Of a stretch of DNA of 64,000 nucleotides, positions 47,264 through 56,332 are shown piece after piece. Every line of letters begins with the position of its first letter. Position 1 is the stretch's first letter. Below the pieces are notes generated by a model. It saw nothing but the letters and a program-made list of their open reading frames with translations. It ran no database searches and was not told the origin of the DNA. Source of the stretch: Azotimanducus chitobiosivorans (GTDB lineage Bacteria; Pseudomonadota; Gammaproteobacteria; Pseudomonadales; Azotimanducaceae); NCBI GenBank assembly GCA_965200235.1, contig OZ241339.1, positions 3,300,239-3,364,238 of the forward strand. Reading direction: 5' to 3'. The position numbers were made by a program, and so were the translations under genes.

Positions 47264-48430
47264 TCAGCGTGCCTCGATCGGTGTGGGTTGCCAATCGCCC
47301 GATGTCGTGCGAAGAAGTGCGTGTGTCGCGCTTGCTGGCGGCGTCTCGTTTTCTGCGAGTGCTTCAATCACGCGCCAGCCTTCGTTTCTCAAGGCTGTGA
47401 TGCGTTCCCGAACCGAATCGTCGCCCGTCAGCGGTGCCCAAATGCAGTGCTCTGGCTGTTCGCTGACACGGATTAAACGCGCGAGATCCACATCGAAGCC
47501 GACGGCAGGGCGCGGGCATCCATAGTGCGCGCCGAGGCCGTCATAGCGACCGCCGCGCGCGAGCACCTGCCCGGAATCAGCTGAATAGGCGGCGAACACG
47601 AGTCCTGTGTGATAGGCGAAGCCTGTCATTTCCGCAAGATCCACCCGCAGCTTGACGCTTGGTGTCCTTGATTTCAGCAGACCGACAAAGGACTCAAGCT
47701 CTTCGATGCGCTCGAGCACTTCCGCTGGCGCATCGGCGAGCACTTCGCGTGCGCGCTCAAGCGTGCTTTCGTCACCAAAGAGATCTGTGAGCGCGACGAG
47801 CTTCTCGCCGAGCTTCCCCGCATTTCCGGTGAGCGTGCGAACTTCCTCGCGCGCCTTGCGATGCAATGCGGCGTGCAGATCGACCTGCTGCGATTCGCTA
47901 AGCCCAAGCGTGGCGCTGAGCGATGCGACGATGCCGACGTGCCCGATTTCGATCATCGGCTGGCGCATCCCAGCAAGCTCCAGCACGCCCGCCATGAGCG
48001 ACACGATCTCGGCATCCGCCGTCTGCTGGGAAGCGCCAAACAGCTCAGCGCCAATGATCTGTGACTCGCGCATGGCGAATACGCCTTCCGGCTGCGCACG
48101 CGCCACCGGCCCGGAATAGCACAGGCGCCTGACGCCATCACCTTTCAATGGTCCCGAGTCGATGCGCAGTGCCTGCGATGTCAAGTCCGCGCGCAGCCCG
48201 AGCAGGCGTCCGGTCGCACGGTCTGTGAAGGTAAAGGTTTGCAGATCGAGATCGGCGCCTGCGCCGACGAGCAGCGAGTCGAGATACTCGAACACTGGCG
48301 AGATGACGAGATCGTAGCCGTGCGTGTGCAGGAGGTCGAGAATCGACCTGCGCAAGACCTCCAGGACACGCGCATCGGGGGGCAGGAGGTCTTCCACGCC
48401 ATCTGGCAGGCGCGGTCTCGAGGTGTTCAT
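47264..48430 (-). CDS. hisZ: ATP phosphoribosyltransferase regulatory subunit HisZ
   Basis: 388-aa HisRS-like paralogue that activates the short HisG. Class II synthetase-like segments are present (LPDGVEDLLPPDA, LRADLTSQALRI, RLCYSGPVAR, MRESQIIGAELFG, ARGGRYDGLGAHYGCPRPAVGFDVDL). The anticodon-binding domain of true HisRS is lacking. hisG is not in the window. The position between hflC and purA is conserved in many gammaproteobacteria. Confidence 0.96.
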   Translation of the reverse strand: MNTSRPRLPDGVEDLLPPDARVLEVLRRSILDLLHTHGYDLVISPVFEYLDSLLVGAGADLDLQTFTFTDRATGRLLGLRADLTSQALRIDSGPLKGDGVRRLCYSGPVARAQPEGVFAMRESQIIGAELFGASQQTADAEIVSLMAGVLELAGMRQPMIEIGHVGIVASLSATLGLSESQQVDLHAALHRKAREEVRTLTGNAGKLGEKLVALTDLFGDESTLERAREVLADAPAEVLERIEELESFVGLLKSRTPSVKLRVDLAEMTGFAYHTGLVFAAYSADSGQVLARGGRYDGLGAHYGCPRPAVGFDVDLARLIRVSEQPEHCIWAPLTGDDSVRERITALRNEGWRVIEALAENETPPASATHALLRTTSGDWQPTPIEAR

Positions 48431-48446
48431 GATGGGTGCGGGGACG

Positions 48447-49316
48447 CTATTCCCCGGAATCCTCTAGATATTTGAAGAAATCGCTCTTCGGGTCGAGCAC
48501 GAGCACGTCGCCCTTGTTGGCGAACACGTTTTGATAGGCGTTGATGCTGCGGTAGAACTCGTAAAACTCAGGATCCTGACTGAAAGCCTCGGCATAGATG
48601 CGCGCCGCCTCGGCGTCGCCATCGCCGCGAATCTCCTCGGCTTGACGATAGGCTTCGGCGCCAATGACGACGACTTGGCGATCAGCATCGGCGTTGATGC
48701 CAAGCGCGAGCTCACGACCTGAGGCACGATACTGCTGCGCTTCGATTTGCCGTTCCGAGTTCATGCGCTGGTAGACCGAGTTACTGACTTCCTCAGGCAG
48801 GTCGATCTTCTTGACGCGCACATCAAGCACACTGATGCCAAACTCCTTGCGCATCGCCCCGTCAAGCTCTTCGGTGAGCTCGGTCATCAGTTGATCACGC
48901 TCGCCCGAGACGACTTCGTGCATGTCGCGGCGGCTGATCTGGTTGCGAAGCCCCTCATTGACGCGCTGCGCGATGCGCTGGATCGCCACCGCCTCGTCAA
49001 ATCCAGTCGCAGTGTAATAGGTGGCCACATCGTCCACCCGCCACTTGACAAATGAATCGACGATCAGCGGCTTCTGCTCGAGCGTGAAGTAGCGCTCGGC
49101 CGGGGAATCAACAGTGAGCACGCGCGCTTCGGTTCTGCGCACATCCTCGGCGATCGGCAGCTTGAAATGCAGGCCTGGCGTGACGTCGGCAACACGAACG
49201 GCACCGAACCTGAGCAGCACGGCGCGTTCGGTCTGTTTGACGGTGTAGATGCTCGTCCACAGAAGCAGAATGACGATCAGGCCGAGCACAATGGCGATAA
49301 TGTTCTTGAGCGACAT
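48447..49316 (-). CDS. hflC: HflC, FtsH-modulator stomatin-like subunit
   Basis: 289-aa membrane protein of the SPFH/prohibitin family. One N-terminal transmembrane helix (IIAIVLGLIVILLLWTSIYTV), then VKQTERAVLLRFG and a SPFH domain with RRDMHEVVSGERDQLMTEL, then a Lys/Glu/Ala-rich coiled coil (YRQAEEIRGDGDAEAARIYAEAF). It forms a periplasmic cage with HflK around FtsH. The start is 2 bp after the hflK stop. Confidence 0.97.
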   Translation of the reverse strand: MSLKNIIAIVLGLIVILLLWTSIYTVKQTERAVLLRFGAVRVADVTPGLHFKLPIAEDVRRTEARVLTVDSPAERYFTLEQKPLIVDSFVKWRVDDVATYYTATGFDEAVAIQRIAQRVNEGLRNQISRRDMHEVVSGERDQLMTELTEELDGAMRKEFGISVLDVRVKKIDLPEEVSNSVYQRMNSERQIEAQQYRASGRELALGINADADRQVVVIGAEAYRQAEEIRGDGDAEAARIYAEAFSQDPEFYEFYRSINAYQNVFANKGDVLVLDPKSDFFKYLEDSGE

Positions 49317-49318
49317 GG

Positions 49319-50449
49319 CTATCTCCTTGCGCGGTCGAAGCCGCTCGAACTTGATTCCGAAGAGCGCGACATGTTGCTCGCGAGGCTGTCGTTGGAATCG
49401 TCATTGGTCGAGGACCTGCGCTCGCTCATCATTGCCGCGGCGGTCAATTGATCGAGCGGCAGGAACAGCACGTTGTTGCTTTGATCGACATCGACCATCA
49501 CCTTGGTCGAGTTCGAAAGCACCGACTCCATGGCGTCGATGTAGAGTCGGTCGCGCGTGACGCTCTCCGCGAGCTGGTACTCGGCGAGCAGCTTGCGGAA
49601 GCGCTCAGCCTCGCCTTGCGCCTGCGCGATCACTTGATCGCGATAGGCGTTCGAGCCTTCGATTTGCTTCTGCGCGTCGCCGCGCGCTTCCGGGACGACT
49701 TTTTCGGCATAGCGATTGGCTTCGTTTCTCAATCGAACCTCGTCTTCCTTGGCTTTCTGCACATCATCGAAAGCGTCCTGGACTTGTTCTGGAGGTCCGC
49801 TGCGGTCAATGTTGACCTTGACGACGCTCAAGCCCGACCGATAGCGGTCAAGGTAGGATTGCAGGCGAGACTGCACTTCCGCGGCGATTTCGGCGCGGCC
49901 TTCCGTGATCACTTGGTTCATCACCGACGAGCCCACCACATGCCGCAAGGCGCTCTCGGTTGCGTGCGCGAGCGCGGCCTCCGGCTCTCTGATCTCGGTG
50001 GTGTAGGCCTTCGCATCACCGATCTGGTACTGCACTGTCAAGGCGACATCGACGATGTTCTCGTCTTCGGTCAGCATGAGGCTGTCGTGGTCATACGAGT
50101 TGACGCGCGTGGTGTTGACGACGGTCACCGAGTCGACGAGCGGCGGCTGCCAATTGAGGCCCGGCAATAGCACCTGTTCCTGCAGCTTGCCGAAGCGCAG
50201 CACGACGCCGCGTTCCGATTGGTCAAGCTGATAGAGGCCGAGATATCCGTAGGCGATGACAATGATGGCGACCAGGATGATGAGCGGCCCCGTGGTCAGG
50301 CCGCCCGGCATTCCGCCGCCGAAGAAGCGCGAAAAGAAAGAGCCGCCTTGGCCGCCCTGTCTGCTCTGACCGCCTTGTCCGCTTGAGGCCCCTTGGCGGC
50401 TGCGGCGACCCCATGGATCTTGGCCGCCTCCAGCATCATTCCAGTTCAT
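49319..50449 (-). CDS. hflK: HflK, FtsH-modulator subunit
   Basis: 376-aa partner of HflC. It has a cytoplasmic Gly/Gln/Ser-rich head (MNWNDAGGGQDPWGRRSRQG...), a transmembrane segment (GPLIILVAIIVIAYGYLGLY), the SPFH domain (LDQSERGVVLRFGKLQE) and a C-terminal coiled coil with ARGDAQKQIEGSNAYRDQVIAQAQGEAERF. ATG 50449 starts at MNWN, the family N-terminus; the extended frame is unsupported. Upstream, 50450-50519 is a short intergenic gap where transcription of hflKC may restart. Confidence 0.97.
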   Translation of the reverse strand: MNWNDAGGGQDPWGRRSRQGASSGQGGQSRQGGQGGSFFSRFFGGGMPGGLTTGPLIILVAIIVIAYGYLGLYQLDQSERGVVLRFGKLQEQVLLPGLNWQPPLVDSVTVVNTTRVNSYDHDSLMLTEDENIVDVALTVQYQIGDAKAYTTEIREPEAALAHATESALRHVVGSSVMNQVITEGRAEIAAEVQSRLQSYLDRYRSGLSVVKVNIDRSGPPEQVQDAFDDVQKAKEDEVRLRNEANRYAEKVVPEARGDAQKQIEGSNAYRDQVIAQAQGEAERFRKLLAEYQLAESVTRDRLYIDAMESVLSNSTKVMVDVDQSNNVLFLPLDQLTAAAMMSERRSSTNDDSNDSLASNMSRSSESSSSGFDRARR

Positions 50450-50519
50450 GCGATGTGCATCCGTAAAACCGGAGGGGATTCTAACAGGCTTGGTCATGCG
50501 CATTGAGCAGGAGGCACTA

Positions 50520-51008
50520 TCAGTTTGATGGCGCACTGCTCCGCGCTCGGCGATCAGTGTCCATTTGCTTGAGCATCATGTCGCTGATTTGCCAGCCGCA
50601 GCGCGCGCTGTGCGTGAGCTTGTCGTGGTAGGCACCCATGAACAGCCACACCTCGTCGTCTGTCGAGTGCCATGCCTGTAGATAGCTGAGCATGGTCGCT
50701 TCGCCGTGGTCGCCGTCTGGAAGCGTTATCACCTCGATGAGCTGGGTGCCAATCAAGTGCTGCGTTGATCTATAGTCCTTGAGTGCGCCGAGCACGATAT
50801 TTACCCAAGCGTCGGGGCCCGTGACAGGGTCAATGCCAGCAGCGCCGATGCGCGCATGTTCGGCGAATATTCGGTGATAGATGGCGCGGCCTTCGGTGAC
50901 CGACGCGTTGTCGGCGCGGCCGATCAGATCGGTTGCGTGCGCATAGAGATGCTTGATCTCGCTGATCGCTTGCTTCGCAAGCATGAGGTCGATGTTGTTT
51001 GTTGGCAT
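50520..51008 (-). CDS. SnoaL/NTF2-like protein inserted between hflX and hflK
   Basis: 162-aa protein of the SnoaL-like NTF2 fold (SnoaL_4-type): AISEIKHLYAHATDLIG helix, GRAIYHRIFAEHARIGAAG, AWVNIVLGALKDYRSTQHLIGTQLI, GEATMLSYLQAW, GWQISDMMLKQM. Such proteins are small cavity enzymes or ligand binders. ATG 51008 is chosen; the longer frame overlaps hflX. It interrupts the hflX-hflK order that is contiguous in many gammaproteobacteria, so it is a lineage-specific addition. Function unknown. Confidence 0.8.
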   Translation of the reverse strand: MPTNNIDLMLAKQAISEIKHLYAHATDLIGRADNASVTEGRAIYHRIFAEHARIGAAGIDPVTGPDAWVNIVLGALKDYRSTQHLIGTQLIEVITLPDGDHGEATMLSYLQAWHSTDDEVWLFMGAYHDKLTHSARCGWQISDMMLKQMDTDRRARSSAPSN

Positions 51009-51049
51009 GGTGCGTGTCTCCGAAGCCCGTCTGGTGAAAACTCGACGCG

Positions 51050-52387
51050 TTAGCTCTTGGCTGCCAGCGTGACCCCGTCTTCTTTGAGCAGGGACTGAAG
51101 CCACTCAGACGAGAGCCGGACGGTGAGGCGCATGGTACCGTCGGCGTCGCTCGAATCGCCGAGAACTGCGCCGAGCGCGTACAGCCGAGCACGAATGCCG
51201 CCCGCGTTCGGCGCGATCGCAAGTTCATGCACCTCACCAGTGCCAAGCATGTACGCGATACACTGCTTGAGCATGTTGGTGCCTGTCCCTGTCAGCGCAC
51301 TGACGGGACACTCAAGAGACTTCGGTGCCTGTCCCTTTGGCGTTGTGCTGGTGCCTGTCCCTTTTGTGCGCTCATCGACATCAGGTGTTCGGCGTTGCTC
51401 GGCGAGCAGGTCGATTTTGTTGATTACTTCAATGCGCGGCAGGTGCGCTGCGCCGATGCTGGTCAGCACCTTCAGGACGGACTCGCGGCGCTGCAGGCGG
51501 TCGGGCGCACTCGCATCTGTCACGAGTAGGAGCAGGTCGGCTTCGGTGGCTTCTTCGAGCGTGGCTTGAAAAGCGGCCACGAGGCTTTCTGGCAGTTCTC
51601 GAACGAAACCGACGGTGTCGATCAGCACCGCGTCCTCCCGTTCTGGCAGTTCAATGCGTCGCAAGGTCGGGTCGAGCGTTTCGAAAGCGCGGTCGCGGGT
51701 CGCGACCGCGGCGCCCGTGAGCCTGTTGAACAACGTCGATTTGCCGCTGTTGGTGTAGCCGACCAAGGCGACGGTGGCGACGCCCGCCCTGACGCGCTTG
51801 CGCCGCCCAGATGCGCGCCTGCGAGCGACGTTCGCGATGGCACCTTGCACCTTGCGGATGCGTGCGGCGATTTGGCGCCGGTCAGCTTCTGCTTGTGTCT
51901 CGCCCGCGCCGCGCAGGCCGATGCCACCCTTTTGCCGGTCGAGATGCGTCCAACCGCTGACGATACGGGTGGCTGAGTGCTGAAGCTCGGCGAGTTCGAC
52001 CTGTAGCTTGCCTTCAAAGCTGCGGGCACGTTCGGAGAAGACCATGAGTATGACTTCGGTGCGCGTCAGCACCTTGCACGCGAGGACTTTTTCAAGGTTG
52101 CGTTGCTGCGTCGCGGACAGCTCGATGCTGATGGCGATAAGGTCTGCCCCAAGAGCCTTTCGCCGCATTGATATTCTTTCGATCTGACCAGGCCCAAGAT
52201 ACGTGCCACGCCGGATCTGCCGCACTTTGAGGTGTATCACTTCAAGCGTCACAAGGTCCAGCGAATCGACAAGTTCGCCAAGCTCACGGCCTTGTTCTTC
52301 GAGCTCGAACGCATCAAACGGACACGCAATACCCTCCGGCATGACGCAGAGCACACGCTCTCCTGCGGGTGGGCGCTCGAAGATCAC
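51050..52387 (-). CDS. hflX: ribosome-rescue GTPase HflX
   Basis: 445-aa GTPase that splits stalled or heat-damaged ribosomes. The N-terminal HflX domain contains QIRRGTYLGPGQIERI and LSATQQRNLEK, then the coiled linker with GSGETQ-like RGAGETQAEADRR, G1 GYTNSGKSTLF, G3 DTVGFVRELP, G4 NKIDLL and G5 SALTG. GTG 52387 overlaps the miaA stop (GTGA) and gives the standard N-terminus FERPPAGERVL. Between G4 and G5 the loop is lengthened and contains three copies of a GGTGCCTGTCCC DNA repeat (complement), coding GTGT-rich text. Confidence 0.96.
   Translation of the reverse strand: MIFERPPAGERVLCVMPEGIACPFDAFELEEQGRELGELVDSLDLVTLEVIHLKVRQIRRGTYLGPGQIERISMRRKALGADLIAISIELSATQQRNLEKVLACKVLTRTEVILMVFSERARSFEGKLQVELAELQHSATRIVSGWTHLDRQKGGIGLRGAGETQAEADRRQIAARIRKVQGAIANVARRRASGRRKRVRAGVATVALVGYTNSGKSTLFNRLTGAAVATRDRAFETLDPTLRRIELPEREDAVLIDTVGFVRELPESLVAAFQATLEEATEADLLLLVTDASAPDRLQRRESVLKVLTSIGAAHLPRIEVINKIDLLAEQRRTPDVDERTKGTGTSTTPKGQAPKSLECPVSALTGTGTNMLKQCIAYMLGTGEVHELAIAPNAGGIRARLYALGAVLGDSSDADGTMRLTVRLSSEWLQSLLKEDGVTLAAKS
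51278..51361. repeat. three copies of GGTGCCTGTCCC inside hflX
   Basis: The exact 12-mer occurs at 51278-51289, 51324-51335 and 51350-51361, on the strand opposite the gene. They lie in the G4-G5 loop region and are translated as Gly-Thr-rich peptide. Related copies are in miaA (52431-52441, as a GTGGACAGG-TG-CCTGTCCAC palindrome at 52424-52443, and 52725-52737) and in nnrD (57586-57596). A dispersed short repeat tolerated within coding sequence. Confidence 0.85.
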
Positions 52388-53337
52388 GTCGCTGGCTGTT
52401 CCATAAGCTTCTGTTCGAGGAGCGTGGACAGGTGCCTGTCCACATGTCTGTCGGTACAATCAAGTGGGACTGCGCTCGCGAAACGCTTCAGCCAGGTACG
52501 TTGGCGCTTGGCGAGGCGCCTCGTTGCCGTGAATGCAGCGTCGAACATGTGCGTCTCACTCGCTCCCGCATCAAGCCCCTGCCAGATTTGCCGGTAGCCC
52601 ACAGCGCGCATTGACAGGCTTGCCGCTGTCAAACCTAAGCTCGAAGTGCGTAGCGCGGCCACCTCGTCAACGAAGCCTGCGCGAAACATGCCGCGCAGCC
52701 GATCAGATATGCGTTGCCAGTGAAAGTGCCTGTCCCCGTGCGTGAGATCGATTTCGAGAACGGAGAGCGCCGCATCTTTGCGCCAGCCCCGTCGGTTGCC
52801 AGCCCGCCACCACCAGGAGATGGGCTTGCCAGTGATGGCGGCGACTTCGAGTGCCCGTGTGATGCGCATGGCGTTTTGTGGGGCGATGTTAGCGGCCGCG
52901 TGGGCATCGCGTCTCTTGAGCTCGTTGTGGAGCGTTGCCCAGCCTTCCTCGCGTCCTCGCGTTTCGATTTCGGCGCGAATCGCCGCATCGCCTTCAGGCA
53001 GCTGTGCCAAGCCTTCGGCAAAGGCGCGAAAATACAGCATGGTGCCGCCGACGAGCAGCGGCACGCGCCGTCGGCCATGGCTCTCCTTGACGAGTCGCCA
53101 GGCATCGCCTAGGAATTCGTAGACCGAGTAGCGTTCATTGGCATCGCGAATGTCAACGAGCGCATGTGGCGCTCTAGCGAGCGTTGCTTCGTCGGGCTTG
53201 CCTGTGCCAATGTCGAGGCCGCGATACACCATGGCCGAGTCGACACTGATAAGGTCGATGTCAAAGCGCTTACGTAAGCGAATGGCAAGGTCGGTCTTGC
53301 CTGTTGCGGTGGCGCCCATGAGGCAGACGACGATCAT
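52384..53337 (-). CDS. miaA: tRNA dimethylallyltransferase MiaA
   Basis: 317-aa enzyme that prenylates A37 of tRNAs reading UNN codons. P-loop GATATGKTDLAI at the N-terminus, then ISVDSAMVYRGLDIGTGKP, HALVDIRD, VGGTMLYFRAF, NAMRITRALEV and RAVGYRQIWQGL. The C-terminal tail (DCTDRHVDRHLSTLLEQK) is coded in part by the GTGGACAGG-TG-CCTGTCCAC palindrome. Overlaps mutL (ATGA) and hflX (GTGA) by 4 bp each. There is no space for hfq, which normally stands between miaA and hflX. Confidence 0.97.
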   Translation of the reverse strand: MIVVCLMGATATGKTDLAIRLRKRFDIDLISVDSAMVYRGLDIGTGKPDEATLARAPHALVDIRDANERYSVYEFLGDAWRLVKESHGRRRVPLLVGGTMLYFRAFAEGLAQLPEGDAAIRAEIETRGREEGWATLHNELKRRDAHAAANIAPQNAMRITRALEVAAITGKPISWWWRAGNRRGWRKDAALSVLEIDLTHGDRHFHWQRISDRLRGMFRAGFVDEVAALRTSSLGLTAASLSMRAVGYRQIWQGLDAGASETHMFDAAFTATRRLAKRQRTWLKRFASAVPLDCTDRHVDRHLSTLLEQKLMEQPAT

Positions 53338-55160
53338 TGACCACGCATGAACAGCCGGTCGAGTTCATTGATCGACCAAGTGACGTAGGTCGGACGCCCG
53401 TGGTTGCACTGGGCAAAATTCTCGGTGCGTTCCATGCGCCGGAGCAGGTGATTCATCTCGGCGAGTGGCATGTTGTCACCCGCTCGCCAGGCCGAGTGGC
53501 ACGCCATGCTTGACAGTGCCTCGTCTTGGGTCGCCTCGACCGCTTGCGAGCTGCCATATTCTTCAAGGTCGGGCAGTAGGTCGCGGACGAGCTTCTCAAC
53601 ATCTGCATTGCCAAGCAAATTCGGTACGCTGCGGATGAGGATTTGCGTAGGCCCGCGCCGGTCTATCTCGAAGCCAAGCGTTGCGAGCTTCTCCGCCGAC
53701 TCTTCGACGAGTGCCGCTTCCGCATGGGTGACATCAATTGGAATCGGAATCAGAAGAAGCTGCGCACTGACCTTGCCATCGCGAAGCTCGTGCTTGAGGC
53801 GTTCGTAGAGGATGCGCTCATGCGCGGCGTGCATGTCGGTGACCACAAGCCCTTCCTTGTTTGCTGAGAGCACATAGATGTTGTGGAGCTGGCCGAGCGC
53901 AAAGCCGAGCGCCGGTACATCCTTACTGCCGCAGGACAGCGCATCCTTGCGAGATAGCGCCTGATCGTGCATGACCTGCGGACCTTGCGTGTCTCCTGGC
54001 TGTAGGTCTCGATGCTGATATTCATACTCGAACAGCGAAGTCGGTGCTGCTGACTGAGATGCTTCGCGGCGCGCGCTCGGCGTAGCTTCTTGTGTCAATC
54101 CTGTCGGCTGAGGGAGGCTGTGCGAACCTAGCCTAGATCTTGGCATGGAGTCAGGCCGCAAATCGCGAAGGGCGCGATGCAGGCTGCCGAACACGAAGTC
54201 GCGCACAAGCTTCTGGTCGGAAAACCGCACTTCGTTCTTGGTGGGATGTACATTGACATCGATATCTGCGGGATCGATTTCGAGGTTGAGTACGAATAGC
54301 GGATGACGGCCATGAAACAGCACATCGCGAAAGGCCTGGCGCACGGCGACCGAGAACAGCCGATCAGTCACCGGACGCCCGTTGATAATGCAGGTCTGCC
54401 GGTCCGGACGGGCGCGTGAATTGGTCGGCAAGCCGACGCGGCCGTGTAAGCGAAGGCTTCCCCGTGCCTCGTCGATCACCACAGATTGCTCGATGAATCC
54501 GCGCCCGACGAGTCGTTCTAGACGCGTATCGAACTGGTCGGGCGAGTGTGTCGAAGGCAGGCTCATGAGCTCTCTGCCATCGCGGGACAATGTAAAGGCC
54601 ACCTGCGGAGATGCGAGTGCAGCTCTTACGAACGTCCGCTCAATGGCGCTGAACTCGGCGCTCATGGACTTCAAGAAGCGGCGTCTTGCCGGCACGCTGT
54701 GGAAGAGATCTTCCACAATCACTCGGGTGCCAGACTCGCCCGCCGCAGGCATGATGCGCGCGCTCGAATCGGCTTCGGTGTGCAATCTCCATGCGGTGTC
54801 GGTTTCGCTTGGGCGGGAAATAATCGTCAAATGCGCAACTGACGCCACACTGGCGAGCGCTTCTCCGCGAAATCCAAGCGTTCCTATGCAGGCGAGGTCT
54901 TCGCTAGCGCTGATCTTGCTGGTGGCATGGCGCTCAACGGCGAGCAGCAGGTCGTCGCGCGCGATACCGACGCCATCATCCAAGACTTCGATTCTTTGTA
55001 TCCCTGCCTGCTCAACCGTAATATCAATGCGGCTCGCATCGGCATCGAGCGAGTTCTCAGCAAGCTCCTTGATGATTGAAGCCGGGCGCTCAACGACCTC
55101 GCCCGCGGCAATCTGATTCGCGACCACGGGATCGAGCCTTCGAATGGGCTTCATGGTCAT
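53334..55160 (-). CDS. mutL: DNA mismatch repair protein MutL
   Basis: 608-aa GHKL ATPase linking MutS to downstream repair. N-terminal motifs: NQIAAGEVVERPASIIKELAENSLDA (motif I with catalytic Glu and Asn), DDGVGI, TLGFRGEALASVASV. The transducer domain follows, then a Pro/Ser-rich linker (~340-400). The C-terminal dimerisation domain begins near LGFALGQLHNIYVLS. It lacks the DQHAxxER endonuclease motif (TDMHAAHERILYE stands there, and ERI is kept), so nicking ability is not clear. It starts by ATGA overlap with the amidase gene. Confidence 0.97.
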   Translation of the reverse strand: MTMKPIRRLDPVVANQIAAGEVVERPASIIKELAENSLDADASRIDITVEQAGIQRIEVLDDGVGIARDDLLLAVERHATSKISASEDLACIGTLGFRGEALASVASVAHLTIISRPSETDTAWRLHTEADSSARIMPAAGESGTRVIVEDLFHSVPARRRFLKSMSAEFSAIERTFVRAALASPQVAFTLSRDGRELMSLPSTHSPDQFDTRLERLVGRGFIEQSVVIDEARGSLRLHGRVGLPTNSRARPDRQTCIINGRPVTDRLFSVAVRQAFRDVLFHGRHPLFVLNLEIDPADIDVNVHPTKNEVRFSDQKLVRDFVFGSLHRALRDLRPDSMPRSRLGSHSLPQPTGLTQEATPSARREASQSAAPTSLFEYEYQHRDLQPGDTQGPQVMHDQALSRKDALSCGSKDVPALGFALGQLHNIYVLSANKEGLVVTDMHAAHERILYERLKHELRDGKVSAQLLLIPIPIDVTHAEAALVEESAEKLATLGFEIDRRGPTQILIRSVPNLLGNADVEKLVRDLLPDLEEYGSSQAVEATQDEALSSMACHSAWRAGDNMPLAEMNHLLRRMERTENFAQCNHGRPTYVTWSINELDRLFMRGQ

Positions 55161-56332
55161 GAGCCAGCTTGCGTCAGTGCGACCCGTGTGCCTGGCGGCG
55201 GGCTTTGTTGAATGAAATTCTGGATGCCAGCGGTCATCGCCTTGGCAAGTTTTTCTTGATGATTGCCGTCCGCGAGCTTGTGGTATTCCTTTGTGTTGGT
55301 GAGGTAGCCGGTTTCGACAAGAATGGAAGGTACATCGGGTGATTTCAGCACTACGAACGGCGCTTCAAGCAATGGGCGCGGACGCAGCTCGGCAACCTTT
55401 CCCATTTCTTTGACCACTGCTTCACCGAGTTGATTGCTGCGCACGCGATTGGCGTCCATCGACATGTCAAGCAGCACCCTTGCCAAGATGTCCTCTTGCT
55501 GGCGCAGATCGATCTCGGAGACGCCACCGATGAGGTCTGAATTGTTCTCAAGGTCAGCGAGCCGCCGCGTTTCCTCGCTGACTGCGCCGCGTTCGGAGAG
55601 CGTGTAGATGGTGATGCCGTTTGCCGCTTTGCTCGGCGCAGCGTCTGCATGCACCGAGACAAACACATCTGCGGGGAGCGCCCGCGCCATCTCAATACGC
55701 TTGCGCAACGCAACGTAATAGTCGCCGGTGCGAATCATGACCGCCCGGTAGTCGGGAAGCGCGTTGATGTGTCTGTGAAGTCGCTTGGCGATCGACAGCA
55801 CGATCTCCTTTTCCGTTTTCTTGCCAATGCCAAGCGTGCCCGGATCGTCGCCGCCGTGACCGGCATCCACGGCGACGATGACATCCCGAGGCATCCCGCT
55901 TGGCGGTATCGGCATCTTCCGCGGCCTCGTGAGGACATCGTTTGTTAAATCGACGACGAGTCGGTGCCCGTAGGGGCCCGCAGGCTTCAGCGTGAACACC
56001 TCGGGTGACATGGAGCGGCGCAAATCGAGCACCATTCGGTAGTCGTGCTTGCCGCGCATGGCGCTGCGTACACCGCGAAGAGAGGTATCGCTAAAGTCGG
56101 CGCGCTCGAGGATACGAGTAAAGGAAGCCTCCGGTGTTGAAGTTTTCAGGTCAATCGCGATTCTCGGCGGATCTTCCAATACCAGTACGTCATATTCGAC
56201 TTCGGCGCTGACATCGAACACCACACGCAGCTTATCGGGCGCCTGACGAAATCGAAGGCCGGTGACTTCGGCGCCAAAGGCCGGAAGCGCAAGGAGCAGC
56301 GCGGCGAACATGCTGAGCGAGCGCTGTATCAT
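55157..56332 (-). CDS. N-acetylmuramoyl-L-alanine amidase (AmiB/AmiC type)
   Basis: 391-aa periplasmic murein amidase that splits septal peptidoglycan. Signal peptide (MIQRSLSMFAALLLALPAFG), AMIN domain (~22-125) for septal targeting, then the Zn amidase_3 domain: VAVDAGHGGDDPGTLG (His ligand), KTEKEIVLSIAKRL (Glu ligand), FVSVHADAAPS (His ligand) and ILVETGYLTN (catalytic Glu). An autoinhibitory helix region (SDLIGGVSEIDL...ILARVLLDMSM) suggests activation by an EnvC/NlpD-like factor. No LysM tail. The operon neighbours tsaE and mutL match AmiB in enterics. Confidence 0.95.
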   Translation of the reverse strand: MIQRSLSMFAALLLALPAFGAEVTGLRFRQAPDKLRVVFDVSAEVEYDVLVLEDPPRIAIDLKTSTPEASFTRILERADFSDTSLRGVRSAMRGKHDYRMVLDLRRSMSPEVFTLKPAGPYGHRLVVDLTNDVLTRPRKMPIPPSGMPRDVIVAVDAGHGGDDPGTLGIGKKTEKEIVLSIAKRLHRHINALPDYRAVMIRTGDYYVALRKRIEMARALPADVFVSVHADAAPSKAANGITIYTLSERGAVSEETRRLADLENNSDLIGGVSEIDLRQQEDILARVLLDMSMDANRVRSNQLGEAVVKEMGKVAELRPRPLLEAPFVVLKSPDVPSILVETGYLTNTKEYHKLADGNHQEKLAKAMTAGIQNFIQQSPPPGTRVALTQAGS

